From an uncultured Alistipes sp. (GTDB taxonomy: Bacteria > Bacteroidota > Bacteroidia > Bacteroidales > Rikenellaceae): a DNA stretch of 60,811 nt. Location: positions 1-60,811 of the forward strand of contig CAAGBL010000044.1 of assembly GCA_900768045.1 (NCBI GenBank), in the 5' to 3' direction. Every line of letters begins with the position of its first letter. Positions within the stretch are counted from its first letter, which is position 1. Positions 24,942 through 32,910 of this stretch are shown piece after piece. Made by a program: the position numbers and the translations under genes. Below the pieces are notes generated by a model. The model saw nothing but the letters and a program-made list of their open reading frames with translations. It searched no databases and had not been told where the DNA came from.

Positions 24942-25240
24942 TTATCAACGGTTTGGGAGTGCAAATATAGCTATTTTTGGCCCAAATACAATATAACCAC
25001 CCACACAATCGCCATTTTTGGCATGTGTCACAAATAGTTCATTTTAGACAATAGACTGCCATTTTGTCAGTCGAATATCGGTTTGGTACGTCATATTTGT
25101 CATATATTATAGAAATATGCGTCACTTTTTACGCATTACGGGGTTTGGTATGCCATTTGTTCGTAGCTTTATCGTCGAGCGAAAGTAGTGTTCGACAAAA
25201 AATGTGTAAAAATTAGATTAACAAAATAAAAATTAAGATT
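24942..25240. promoter_or_regulatory. dnaK upstream region with repeated motifs
   Basis: Three related short motifs lie ahead of dnaK: TGCCATTTTGTC (25057-25068), CGTCATATTTGTC (25089-25101) and TGCCATTTGTTC (25151-25162). The last two are each preceded by GGTTTGGTA. No CIRCE repeat was seen. They could be operator half-sites or part of a heat-shock promoter; this is inference. Confidence 0.4.
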
Positions 25241-27139
25241 ATGAGCAAGATTATTGGTATCGACTTAGGCACAACAAACTCGTGCGTAGCAGTAATGGAG
25301 GGTAACGAGCCCGTGGTAATTCCTAACGCAGAGGGCCACCGCACAACTCCTTCAGTAGTGGCATTCACTGAGGGTGGCGAGCGCAAGGTGGGCGACCCTG
25401 CAAAGCGTCAGGCTATCACCAACCCAAAGCGCACAGTATTCTCTATTAAGCGTTTCATGGGTGAGCGCTACGACAAGGTTACTGCCGACATCGCACGTGC
25501 ACCATACTCAATCGTTAAGGGCGACAACAACACCCCTCGTGTTGACATCGACGGCCGCCAGTACACTCCACAGGAGATCTCAGCTATCACACTTCAGAAG
25601 ATGAAGAAGACTGCTGAGGACTACCTTGGCCAGGAGGTTACTGAGGCAGTTATTACCGTGCCTGCATACTTCTCTGACTCACAGCGTCAGGCAACAAAGG
25701 AGGCGGGCGAGATTGCTGGTTTGAAGGTTCGCCGTATCATCAATGAGCCTACAGCAGCTGCCCTCGCTTACGGTCTTGACAAGAAGCAGGACGAGATGAA
25801 GATTGCTGTATACGACCTTGGTGGTGGTACCTTCGATATCTCTATCCTTGAGCTCGGCGACGGCGTATTCGAGGTTAAGTCAACAAATGGCGATACTCAC
25901 CTTGGCGGTGACGACTTCGACCACGTACTTATCGACTACATGGCTGAGGCATTCAAGGCTGAGCACCAGATCGACCTTCGTCAGGATCCTATGGCTTTGC
26001 AGCGCCTAAAGGAGGCTGCTGAGAAGGCAAAGATTGAGCTTTCATCAGCTACAACAACAGATATCAACCTCCCATACATCATGCCTGTAAACGGCATTCC
26101 TCAGCACCTTGTAATGTCGCTCACACGTGCTAAGTTTGAGCAGTTGTGCGACCACCTTGTGCAGAAGACTATCGAGCCATGCCGCACAGCATTGCGTGAT
26201 GCAGGCCTTCAGGCAAGCCAAATCGACGAGGTTATCTTGGTAGGTGGTTCTACACGTATTCCAGCTATCCAGAAGGTTGTCGAGGAGTTCTTCGGCAAGA
26301 CTCCTAACCGTTCGGTAAACCCTGACGAGGTTGTTGCCGTAGGTGCAGCTATCCAGGGTGGTGTGCTCACAGGCGAGGTTAAGGACGTATTGTTGCTCGA
26401 CGTTACCCCACTTTCACTCGGTATCGAGACTTTGGGTGGTGTCTTCACAAAGCTTATCGAGGCTAACACAACAATCCCTACACGCAAGAGCGAGGTATTC
26501 TCAACTGCTGCCGACAACCAGCCATCAGTAGAGATTAACGTATGTCAGGGTGAGCGCCCTATGGCTCGTGACAACAAGTCTATCGGCCGCTTCCACCTCG
26601 ACGGCATCCCAGCAGCACCACGTGGCGTGCCACAGATTGAGGTTACGTTCGACATCGACGCTAACGGTATCCTCAACGTGTCGGCTAAGGATAAGGGCAC
26701 AGGCAAGGAGCAGAAGATTCGTATCGAGGCTTCAAGCGGCTTGACAGATGCTGAGATTCAGCGCATGCGTGACGAGGCTAAGGCTAACGAGGAGAAGGAT
26801 AAGGCTGAGAAGGAGCGTGTTGACAAGGTTAACGCTGCCGACTCAAACATCTTCGCTACAGAGAAGCAGCTCAAGGAGTATGGCGACAAGATTCCTGCTG
26901 ATAAGAAGGCAGCTATCGAGGATGCTCTTGGCAAGTTAAAGGAGGTTCACAAGGCTCAGGATTTGGCAGCTATTGACTCATCTATCGAGGCGTTGAATGC
27001 AGCATGGCAGGCAGCATCACAGGACATCTACGCACAGCAGCAGGCAGAGGCTCAGGCACAGCCTAACGGTGGTGCTCAGGCAGGTGGCGAGCAGCCAAAG
27101 CAGCAGCCAGAGGATGTTGACTTCGAGGAGGTTAAGTAG
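25241..27139 (+). CDS. dnaK: Chaperone DnaK (Hsp70)
   Basis: A 632-residue ATP-dependent chaperone. The N-terminal ATPase has IGIDLGTTNSCVAVMEG (4-20), YDLGGGTFDISILE near 195 and VGGSTRIPAIQ near 330. The substrate-binding part starts after DVTPLSLGIETLGG, followed by a helical lid and a Gln/Ala-rich tail ending PEDVDFEEVK. It is not beside grpE and dnaJ, which lie at 54559-56282. Strong codon bias indicates high expression. A strong terminator follows. Confidence 0.98.
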   Translation: MSKIIGIDLGTTNSCVAVMEGNEPVVIPNAEGHRTTPSVVAFTEGGERKVGDPAKRQAITNPKRTVFSIKRFMGERYDKVTADIARAPYSIVKGDNNTPRVDIDGRQYTPQEISAITLQKMKKTAEDYLGQEVTEAVITVPAYFSDSQRQATKEAGEIAGLKVRRIINEPTAAALAYGLDKKQDEMKIAVYDLGGGTFDISILELGDGVFEVKSTNGDTHLGGDDFDHVLIDYMAEAFKAEHQIDLRQDPMALQRLKEAAEKAKIELSSATTTDINLPYIMPVNGIPQHLVMSLTRAKFEQLCDHLVQKTIEPCRTALRDAGLQASQIDEVILVGGSTRIPAIQKVVEEFFGKTPNRSVNPDEVVAVGAAIQGGVLTGEVKDVLLLDVTPLSLGIETLGGVFTKLIEANTTIPTRKSEVFSTAADNQPSVEINVCQGERPMARDNKSIGRFHLDGIPAAPRGVPQIEVTFDIDANGILNVSAKDKGTGKEQKIRIEASSGLTDAEIQRMRDEAKANEEKDKAEKERVDKVNAADSNIFATEKQLKEYGDKIPADKKAAIEDALGKLKEVHKAQDLAAIDSSIEALNAAWQAASQDIYAQQQAEAQAQPNGGAQAGGEQPKQQPEDVDFEEVK

Positions 27140-27162
27140 TTCTCAAACAAGATTTTTAGGAG

Positions 27163-27200
27163 TAGTCCGCAGCCCGTTGGGTTGCGGACTATTTTTTTTT
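27163..27200 (+). terminator. dnaK terminator
   Basis: TAGTCCGCA pairs with TGCGGACTA around a short GC-rich loop, followed by nine T. Confidence 0.9.
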
Positions 27201-27221
27201 GGTGAGGGGTGAGGAACAGTT

Positions 27222-27430
27222 TTTAGGGAGGATAGGGAAGATGGGGGCGATAGGGAGGATAGGGTTAAGACCGTTAGGACCGATAAGACCATTAGGATTA
27301 AGACCAGTAAGACCAAAAGACCAATAGGACATTTGTCCGTGACCGTCTTAATCGTCTTAAGGTCCTAAGGTCCTAATCGTCCTAATCGTCTTAAGGTCCT
27401 AACCGTCCCAATCACCCCCAACTTTCCCCC
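27222..27430. repeat. Nine-base microrepeat quasi-palindrome, locus 2
   Basis: The left arm starts with 9-nt units GAGGATAGG, GAAGATGGG, GGCGATAGG and GAGGATAGG. It then switches to GTTAAGACC, GTTAGGACC and GATAAGACC with variants. The right arm (about 27341-27420) uses the complementary words AATCGTCTT, AAGGTCCT (three times) and AATCGTCCT, so a long imperfect stem is possible. The block sits between the dnaK terminator and the promoter of the reductase operon. The remainder of this gap (27140-27532) holds only those two elements. Confidence 0.7.
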
Positions 27431-27459
27431 TCCCCCTTTGCACTTTCCGAAAATTTTGC

Positions 27460-27467
27460 TATCTTTG
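27460..27467 (+). promoter_or_regulatory. -7 promoter element of the steroid reductase operon
   Basis: TATCTTTG with TTTG at 27437-27440, a spacing of 19 nt, gives a complete Bacteroidetes promoter. The leader is about 65 nt. Confidence 0.82.
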
Positions 27468-27532
27468 TCCGATTTATGTGCGCACGTATATACTTGCGCA
27501 TACGCAAACACCGAATTAAACACTTCTAAAAT

Positions 27533-28303
27533 ATGTTTACAGAACTTATTAGCCTTGAGTGCTACACTTCATTCCTCTGGATTATGGCAGCCATTGCCGT
27601 AGTCGTGTTCGTGGCTCTATACTTCGTAGAGGCGGGCTACGGCTACCTATTCAACCCAAAATTTGGCTTCCCCATTCCAAACAAGGTTGCATGGGTTTTG
27701 ATGGAGTGCCCTGTATTTATCGTAATGTCGATTTTGTGGTGGCTCTCGCCCGTGAGGTTTGAGGCAGCACCCCTCGTGCTATTTATCATCTTCCAAACCC
27801 ACTACTTCCAGCGTTCATTCATCTTCCCGCTACTTATTCGTGGCAACTCGAAGATGCCCGTAGGCATTATGCTCATGGGCGCTGTGTTCAACACGCTTAA
27901 TGCTGCAATGCAGGGTGGCTGGATATTCTACTACGGCAACTACGAGGGTTGGATGTCAAAGCCTTACATCTACATCGGCGCCGCAGTATGGCTCTTTGGC
28001 TTTATCACTAACCTACACTCCGACTACATTATACGCCACCTTCGCAAGCCTGGCGACACTAAGCACTATATCCCTATGGGAGGTATGTTTAAGTATGTCT
28101 CGTCGGCAAACTACTTTGGCGAGTTTATGGAGTGGGTAGGCTTCGCTATAGCATCGTGGTCGTGGGCAGGTGTTGTCTTTGCCCTATGGACCTTCGCTAA
28201 CCTCGGCCCTCGCTCAGCATCGCTCTACAAGCGCTACGAGAGGGAGTTTGGCGAGGAGTTTACAAAGCTTAAGCGCAAGCGTATAATTCCGTTTATCTAC
28301 TAA
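27533..28303 (+). CDS. Membrane steroid 5-alpha-reductase homologue
   Basis: A 256-residue integral membrane protein with six to seven helices, nearly the length of human SRD5A1. The C-terminal half carries the family NADPH/substrate signature: NLHSDYIIRHLRKPGD, YIPMGGMFKYVS, then NYFGEFMEWVGFAIAS, and a tail ending KRKRIIPFIY. Family members reduce the 4,5 double bond of 3-keto-4-ene steroids to the 5-alpha product. In gut Bacteroidales such a gene (5AR) works with an OYE-type 5-beta-reductase and an SDR in making iso-allo bile acids. The same two neighbours follow here 14 and 29 nt apart. Substrate (bile acid, cholesterol product or steroid hormone) is inferred from this context. Confidence 0.88.
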   Translation: MFTELISLECYTSFLWIMAAIAVVVFVALYFVEAGYGYLFNPKFGFPIPNKVAWVLMECPVFIVMSILWWLSPVRFEAAPLVLFIIFQTHYFQRSFIFPLLIRGNSKMPVGIMLMGAVFNTLNAAMQGGWIFYYGNYEGWMSKPYIYIGAAVWLFGFITNLHSDYIIRHLRKPGDTKHYIPMGGMFKYVSSANYFGEFMEWVGFAIASWSWAGVVFALWTFANLGPRSASLYKRYEREFGEEFTKLKRKRIIPFIY

Positions 28304-28317
28304 AACGATATCCAGAC

Positions 28318-29565
28318 ATGGAAACTAAGAAGAAATTGGAGGAGTCAAAGCTATTTACTCCTTACAAGTTAGGCAGTGCGACACTACGTAACCGAGTTAT
28401 ACGTTCTGCCGCCTTCGAGTCTATGGGCAAGGACTTTGCCCCAACCAAGGCCCTTAAGGACTACCACGTTAGCGTAGCCAAGGGTGGCGTAGGTATGACT
28501 ACCGTAGCCTACGCATCAATCAACCGTAGCGGTATCTCGTTCAACAAGCAGTTGTGGCTTCGTGACGAGATTGTACCTGCGTTGCGTGACCTTACTGACG
28601 CTGTACACGCCGAGGGTGCTGCCGTAGGCATTCAGCTTGGCCACTGCGGAAATATGACACACTGGTCGACAGCGGGTAGCTTCCCTGTGTCGGCATCTAA
28701 TGGTTTTAACCTATACTCGCCTACGTTCCACCGCCGTATGCGCAAGTCGGAGATAAAGGAGTTTGCCAAGGACTTCGGCAAGGCTGTAGACACTGCTCAC
28801 GAGGCGGGCTTCGACTCTGTGGAGGTGCACGCAGGCCACGGCTACCTTATCTCGCAGTTCTTGTCGCCATACACCAACCACCGTCACGATGAGTTTGGCG
28901 GCTCGCTCGAGAATCGCATGCGCTTTATGAACATGTGCCTCGAGGAGATTGTGGAGCATGCACGCAAGCATGGCATGGGCGTATTGGTTAAGCACAACAT
29001 GGAGGACGGCTTTAAGCGAGGCATTCAGATTCCTGAGTCTATCGAGATTGCTAAGCAAATCGAGACATTTGGTGTTGACGGCATCGTTCTCTCGTCAGGC
29101 TTCGTGTCGAAGGCTCCTATGGCTGTTATGCGTGGCCGTATCCCAACAAAGACCATGGGTTACTACATGGGTTGGAACGAGTGGCTTCAAAAAATCGTTG
29201 TTTCGCTCTTTGGTCAGTGGCTTATCAAGCAGTACGACTTCGAGGAGTGCTACTTCTTGGAGAATGCCAAGAAATTCCGAGCAGCACTAAAGGGTCCATT
29301 GGTATATGTCGGCGGTTTGGTATCACGTGAGGGCATCGAGAAGGTCTTAGATGAGGGCTTCGAGCTTGTGCAGATGGCACGTGCCTTGGTCAACGACCCA
29401 GCATTTGTCAATAAGCTCAAGGAGGGCGACCTCTCAACACGTAGCGGTTGCGACCACCGTGACTACTGCATGGCACGCATGTACTCGGTAGATATGCAGT
29501 GCTGCCACAACTGCAAGGAGCATATCCCCGAGCGTTTGTGGCGTGAGATTAACAAGATTAAGTAA
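28318..29565 (+). CDS. OYE-family reductase, candidate 3-oxo-4-ene-steroid 5-beta-reductase
   Basis: A 415-residue FMN enzyme of the NADH:flavin oxidoreductase/old yellow enzyme family. The active-site segment HAGHGYLISQFLSP starts at residue 171, followed by NHRHDEFGGSLENR. It is only the TIM barrel plus a short tail; the FAD/NAD domain of BaiCD and 2,4-dienoyl-CoA reductase is absent. The tail has five cysteines (378, 384, 395, 396, 399) spaced C-x5-C-x10-CC-x2-C, which could hold an Fe-S cluster. Position between a 5-alpha-reductase and an SDR matches the 5BR of bile-acid gene clusters. It could act as a 4-ene-forming dehydrogenase or as the reductase. No signal peptide. Confidence 0.85.
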   Translation: METKKKLEESKLFTPYKLGSATLRNRVIRSAAFESMGKDFAPTKALKDYHVSVAKGGVGMTTVAYASINRSGISFNKQLWLRDEIVPALRDLTDAVHAEGAAVGIQLGHCGNMTHWSTAGSFPVSASNGFNLYSPTFHRRMRKSEIKEFAKDFGKAVDTAHEAGFDSVEVHAGHGYLISQFLSPYTNHRHDEFGGSLENRMRFMNMCLEEIVEHARKHGMGVLVKHNMEDGFKRGIQIPESIEIAKQIETFGVDGIVLSSGFVSKAPMAVMRGRIPTKTMGYYMGWNEWLQKIVVSLFGQWLIKQYDFEECYFLENAKKFRAALKGPLVYVGGLVSREGIEKVLDEGFELVQMARALVNDPAFVNKLKEGDLSTRSGCDHRDYCMARMYSVDMQCCHNCKEHIPERLWREINKIK

Positions 29566-29594
29566 CGAACAACACCTTTTAACCCCATAAATAG

Positions 29595-30410
29595 ATGTGT
29601 TTTAACCGAAAAAGAGGAGTTGTTGAGCGTGGCTCGGCATGGGCACTCGTAACGGGTGCTGCACTCGGCATTGGGCGTGAGTATGCCGAGCAGCTTGCCG
29701 AGAAGGGCTACAACCTCTACCTCGTAGATATTCTCGAGAGCATAGCTCAGGAGGCCGCAGCCATCGAGCAGAAGCACGGCATTAAGTGCGTGGCAAAGTG
29801 CATGAATCTCGCCGAGGTTGATGCCGCTAAGCGCCTACACGCCGAGACCACAGCTGAGGGCTACACATTCGATGTTGTGATTAATAATGCAGGCATATTC
29901 TCGCACTGCGACATACTCACAACACCCACAGAGCGTATCGAGCGCATTATACTTCTTCACGACCTCACGCTTACGATGATGTGCAGGTTGTATGGCGAGG
30001 ATATGCTCAAGCGTGGCAAGGGACGCATTCTCAACATGTCGTCATACTCGATATGGATGCCATTCCCAGGCTTGGCACTTTACAGCGCCTCAAAGGCATA
30101 CGTCAAGAGCTTTACTGAGGCATTTGCTAAGGAGCTATACAAGACTGGCGTTAGCATTACGGCAATATGTCCTGCGGGCATCGCTACCGACCTCTACGGA
30201 CTATCCAAGAGTCTACAGCGCTTTGGCGTTAAGTCGGGTATCTTGATGTCGCCACGAAGCTGCGCTAAGCAAGGCCTACGAGCGATGTTCAAGGGCCGCA
30301 AGGTGGTGGTTCCCGACTGGTGGTACAACATACTTATACCATTCTGCAAGTACCTACCAGGATTTATTCTTAGACCATTGCGCAACTTCACTATGAAGTG
30401 GCAAAAATAG
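29595..30410 (+). CDS. Short-chain dehydrogenase, candidate 3-hydroxysteroid dehydrogenase
   Basis: A 271-residue SDR with cofactor motif TGAALGIG (20-27), NNAG (97-100), catalytic Ser149/150 and Tyr163-x3-Lys167 (YSASK). Asp45 at the end of strand 2 (LYLVD) favours NAD(H) over NADP(H). The C-terminal region is hydrophobic and basic (WWYNILIPFCKYLPGFILRPL), like membrane-associated hydroxysteroid and 3-ketoacyl reductases, which would suit a lipid or sterol substrate. As third gene after 5AR and OYE homologues it is the best candidate for the 3-beta-HSDH step. The stereochemistry cannot be read from sequence. Confidence 0.85.
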   Translation: MCFNRKRGVVERGSAWALVTGAALGIGREYAEQLAEKGYNLYLVDILESIAQEAAAIEQKHGIKCVAKCMNLAEVDAAKRLHAETTAEGYTFDVVINNAGIFSHCDILTTPTERIERIILLHDLTLTMMCRLYGEDMLKRGKGRILNMSSYSIWMPFPGLALYSASKAYVKSFTEAFAKELYKTGVSITAICPAGIATDLYGLSKSLQRFGVKSGILMSPRSCAKQGLRAMFKGRKVVVPDWWYNILIPFCKYLPGFILRPLRNFTMKWQK

Positions 30411-30417
30411 TATAACC

Positions 30418-32889
30418 ATGGAAGAGAAGAGCATAAACGAGGTTGCTAAGAACAGCGCAACAACATCTGACAAGCCACGTCGTAGGTGGTTACGCCGTCT
30501 ATTCGTTGGTATAGGCGTAATCTTCGGCATATTGCTACTTGCCATTGCTGGTGTGGTGATATGGTTAGGCCCACTTACCGAGTGCGTAGTTGAGAAGTAC
30601 GATAAGGAGCTTGTTGGCCGCCGACTACAGTTAAGCAACCTTCGCATCAAGCTCTTCACAGGCGAACTATCGGTTGATAGCATACGACTCTACGAGGCTA
30701 ACGACTCGACAACATTCGTTTCGCTCAATCACTTCGACACAAAGTTAGAGCTTCGTGACATCTTAGACAACCACATACGCCTAAGCCACATAACGCTCGA
30801 AGAGCCCTCGGCTCAGATACTACAACACCCCGAGTCGTTTAACTTCGACGATATGTTGGAGTATATCTCGACAAAGTACCAAAGTAGCGAGGAGGAGGAA
30901 GATGTGGAGAGTGAGCCATGGAAGATTAGCATCGAGAACATAAGGCTCGAACGCGGATACATAAACTACGTAGATACCGAGCTCGACCAGCAGTGGCTTG
31001 TGAGCGACCTTAGCTTAGGTTGCGACAGCCTACTTCTCAAGGACGCTATGACACGCCTTAATGCCTCGATGCACATCAACCGTCAGGCGGAACTAACGGG
31101 CGACGTAGGTATCAACCTCGAGACTCTCGACTTTACCTTTGACGGAGCGCTAAAGCAGTTCCAGCTAAGCGATATATATAAATATGTAGTACCCGTTGTC
31201 AACCTACGTGAGCTCTACGGCTCGCTCTCAACAAACCTTGCAGTGGTGGGCAATGCAAACAACGTGATGGCTACCAACATCTCGGGAGATATCTCTGTCG
31301 ATGATCTACATATTACCGCTTATGACGGCGGTAACGTACTTAGTGCCAACAACCTATCAACACAGATTAGGGAGCTAAACCTCGAGCGTGAGCGCTACAT
31401 CTTCGACTCGCTAACGGCTTCGGGCTACGCTACGCAGTTTATAATGCGCAAGGACGGCACAACAAACTTCGACAAGCTCTTCTACGACGAGCCCGAAGTA
31501 TCACTCGAGACTACCTCAGAGAGCGTGGGTGAACACATCTACGATCAGAAGGAGCGTGTGACACTATCTACGAGCGAGAGCATAGCACCGCTTAGTGGCA
31601 TGACACTATATATCGCCCACCTTAAGCTTGCGGGCGGCAACCTATTCTTCGCAGATAGAACGATGGATAAGGAGTTCGAGTATAAGCTCCGCAACATATC
31701 AATCGAGAGCCGCAACTTCGACATCGCCAAGCGCAATAGGCTCACCGTGCGTGCCAACACCAACAACCAAGGTACGGCACTTGTACACTGGGAGGGTTCG
31801 CTCAACGACTTCTACAATCAGAGCATTCTCGCTACGCTCTCGAACGTAAACATGAAGGATTTTACGCCTTATGCTGAGCACTATACGGCATTCCCTATTA
31901 CCTCGGGTAACCTCACGTTCCGCAGCCAGAACATAATCACAAATGGAGAGCTTAGCGGCATCAACCGCCTTGGCACCTACGACTTTAATGTCGGCAAGAA
32001 AGATAAGAGCCACGACCCTGAGTATAAGATACCTCTAAAACTCGGTGTATATGTGCTCACAGACAAGGATAAGCACATCGACGTAGACCTGCCCATCTCG
32101 GGAAATATCGACTCGCCTGAGTTCTCACTGCGCAAAGTGATATTCAAGGCTATTGGCAACCTATTTGTAAAGATTGTAGCGTCGCCATTTAGCTGGATGT
32201 CGTCGGACAAGCAGGATACGTTCAAGCATATCAACATCGACCTCCTCGATTTGTCGCTTAACTCGGAGCAGTATGCCCGCCTCGACAATATGGCAGCAGC
32301 ACTCAAGGAGGATAGCTCGCTCAAGGTGCGCCTAAAGCAGAGCATCAACTATGAGCGTGCCGAGCAGGAGATTGCCGAGCTAAACCTCAAAATGGCGTAC
32401 TACAACTCGATGCAAACAGACGCAGATCAGCGCCTCGACATGGTTGACTTGGCACGTATCAACGACATGCGTCTATCGAACAAGGAGGTAAAGGAGTTTG
32501 CTGACTCTCAGCTTATTGCCCGTGGTATAGACCCCACACACCTAACCTCGCACGCCAAGGCAAAAGCCTTGTATGGCGACATCATTGATCGTCAGCTTAC
32601 GATGATGAGCGAGGCACGTTGCAAGATTATCCGCGACTACATTTCGTTCGAGCATAAGGAGCTAAATACAGAGTGTTTCATCGTCGAGAACATGACCCTG
32701 GAGGAGATGAAGCACTACCACAGCAAGCCTCGCTTCAACGTGACACTCATCATCGACGACGAGGAGGTAATCATAGACGCTGAGGAGGACGAGGTGGAAG
32801 AGAAATATAAGAGCGCAGATAATAAAGCGAACGCAGATGCGTTAGTTGAAGATAAGGATAATAAGACAGACGACAATACAAATAATTAA
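30418..32889 (+). CDS. AsmA/DUF748-type envelope protein
   Basis: An 823-residue protein with a basic N-terminus, one membrane anchor (about residues 33-54) and a long periplasmic beta-rich body. That body contains AsmA-like repeats: RLQLSNLRIKLFTGELSVDS near the start, then LYIAHLKLAGGNLFFADRTM and FPITSGNLTFRSQNII mid-protein. The C-terminal fifth is helical and acidic. DUF748/AsmA proteins are relatives of bridge-like lipid transport proteins (TamB, YhdP) in Gram-negative envelopes. It starts 7 nt after the SDR gene, so it belongs to the same transcript. A role in moving the steroid substrate or product across the envelope is a tempting but unproved inference. Confidence 0.8.
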   Translation: MEEKSINEVAKNSATTSDKPRRRWLRRLFVGIGVIFGILLLAIAGVVIWLGPLTECVVEKYDKELVGRRLQLSNLRIKLFTGELSVDSIRLYEANDSTTFVSLNHFDTKLELRDILDNHIRLSHITLEEPSAQILQHPESFNFDDMLEYISTKYQSSEEEEDVESEPWKISIENIRLERGYINYVDTELDQQWLVSDLSLGCDSLLLKDAMTRLNASMHINRQAELTGDVGINLETLDFTFDGALKQFQLSDIYKYVVPVVNLRELYGSLSTNLAVVGNANNVMATNISGDISVDDLHITAYDGGNVLSANNLSTQIRELNLERERYIFDSLTASGYATQFIMRKDGTTNFDKLFYDEPEVSLETTSESVGEHIYDQKERVTLSTSESIAPLSGMTLYIAHLKLAGGNLFFADRTMDKEFEYKLRNISIESRNFDIAKRNRLTVRANTNNQGTALVHWEGSLNDFYNQSILATLSNVNMKDFTPYAEHYTAFPITSGNLTFRSQNIITNGELSGINRLGTYDFNVGKKDKSHDPEYKIPLKLGVYVLTDKDKHIDVDLPISGNIDSPEFSLRKVIFKAIGNLFVKIVASPFSWMSSDKQDTFKHINIDLLDLSLNSEQYARLDNMAAALKEDSSLKVRLKQSINYERAEQEIAELNLKMAYYNSMQTDADQRLDMVDLARINDMRLSNKEVKEFADSQLIARGIDPTHLTSHAKAKALYGDIIDRQLTMMSEARCKIIRDYISFEHKELNTECFIVENMTLEEMKHYHSKPRFNVTLIIDDEEVIIDAEEDEVEEKYKSADNKANADALVEDKDNKTDDNTNN

Positions 32890-32910
32890 ATCATTAACAA
32901 TTAAACATTT

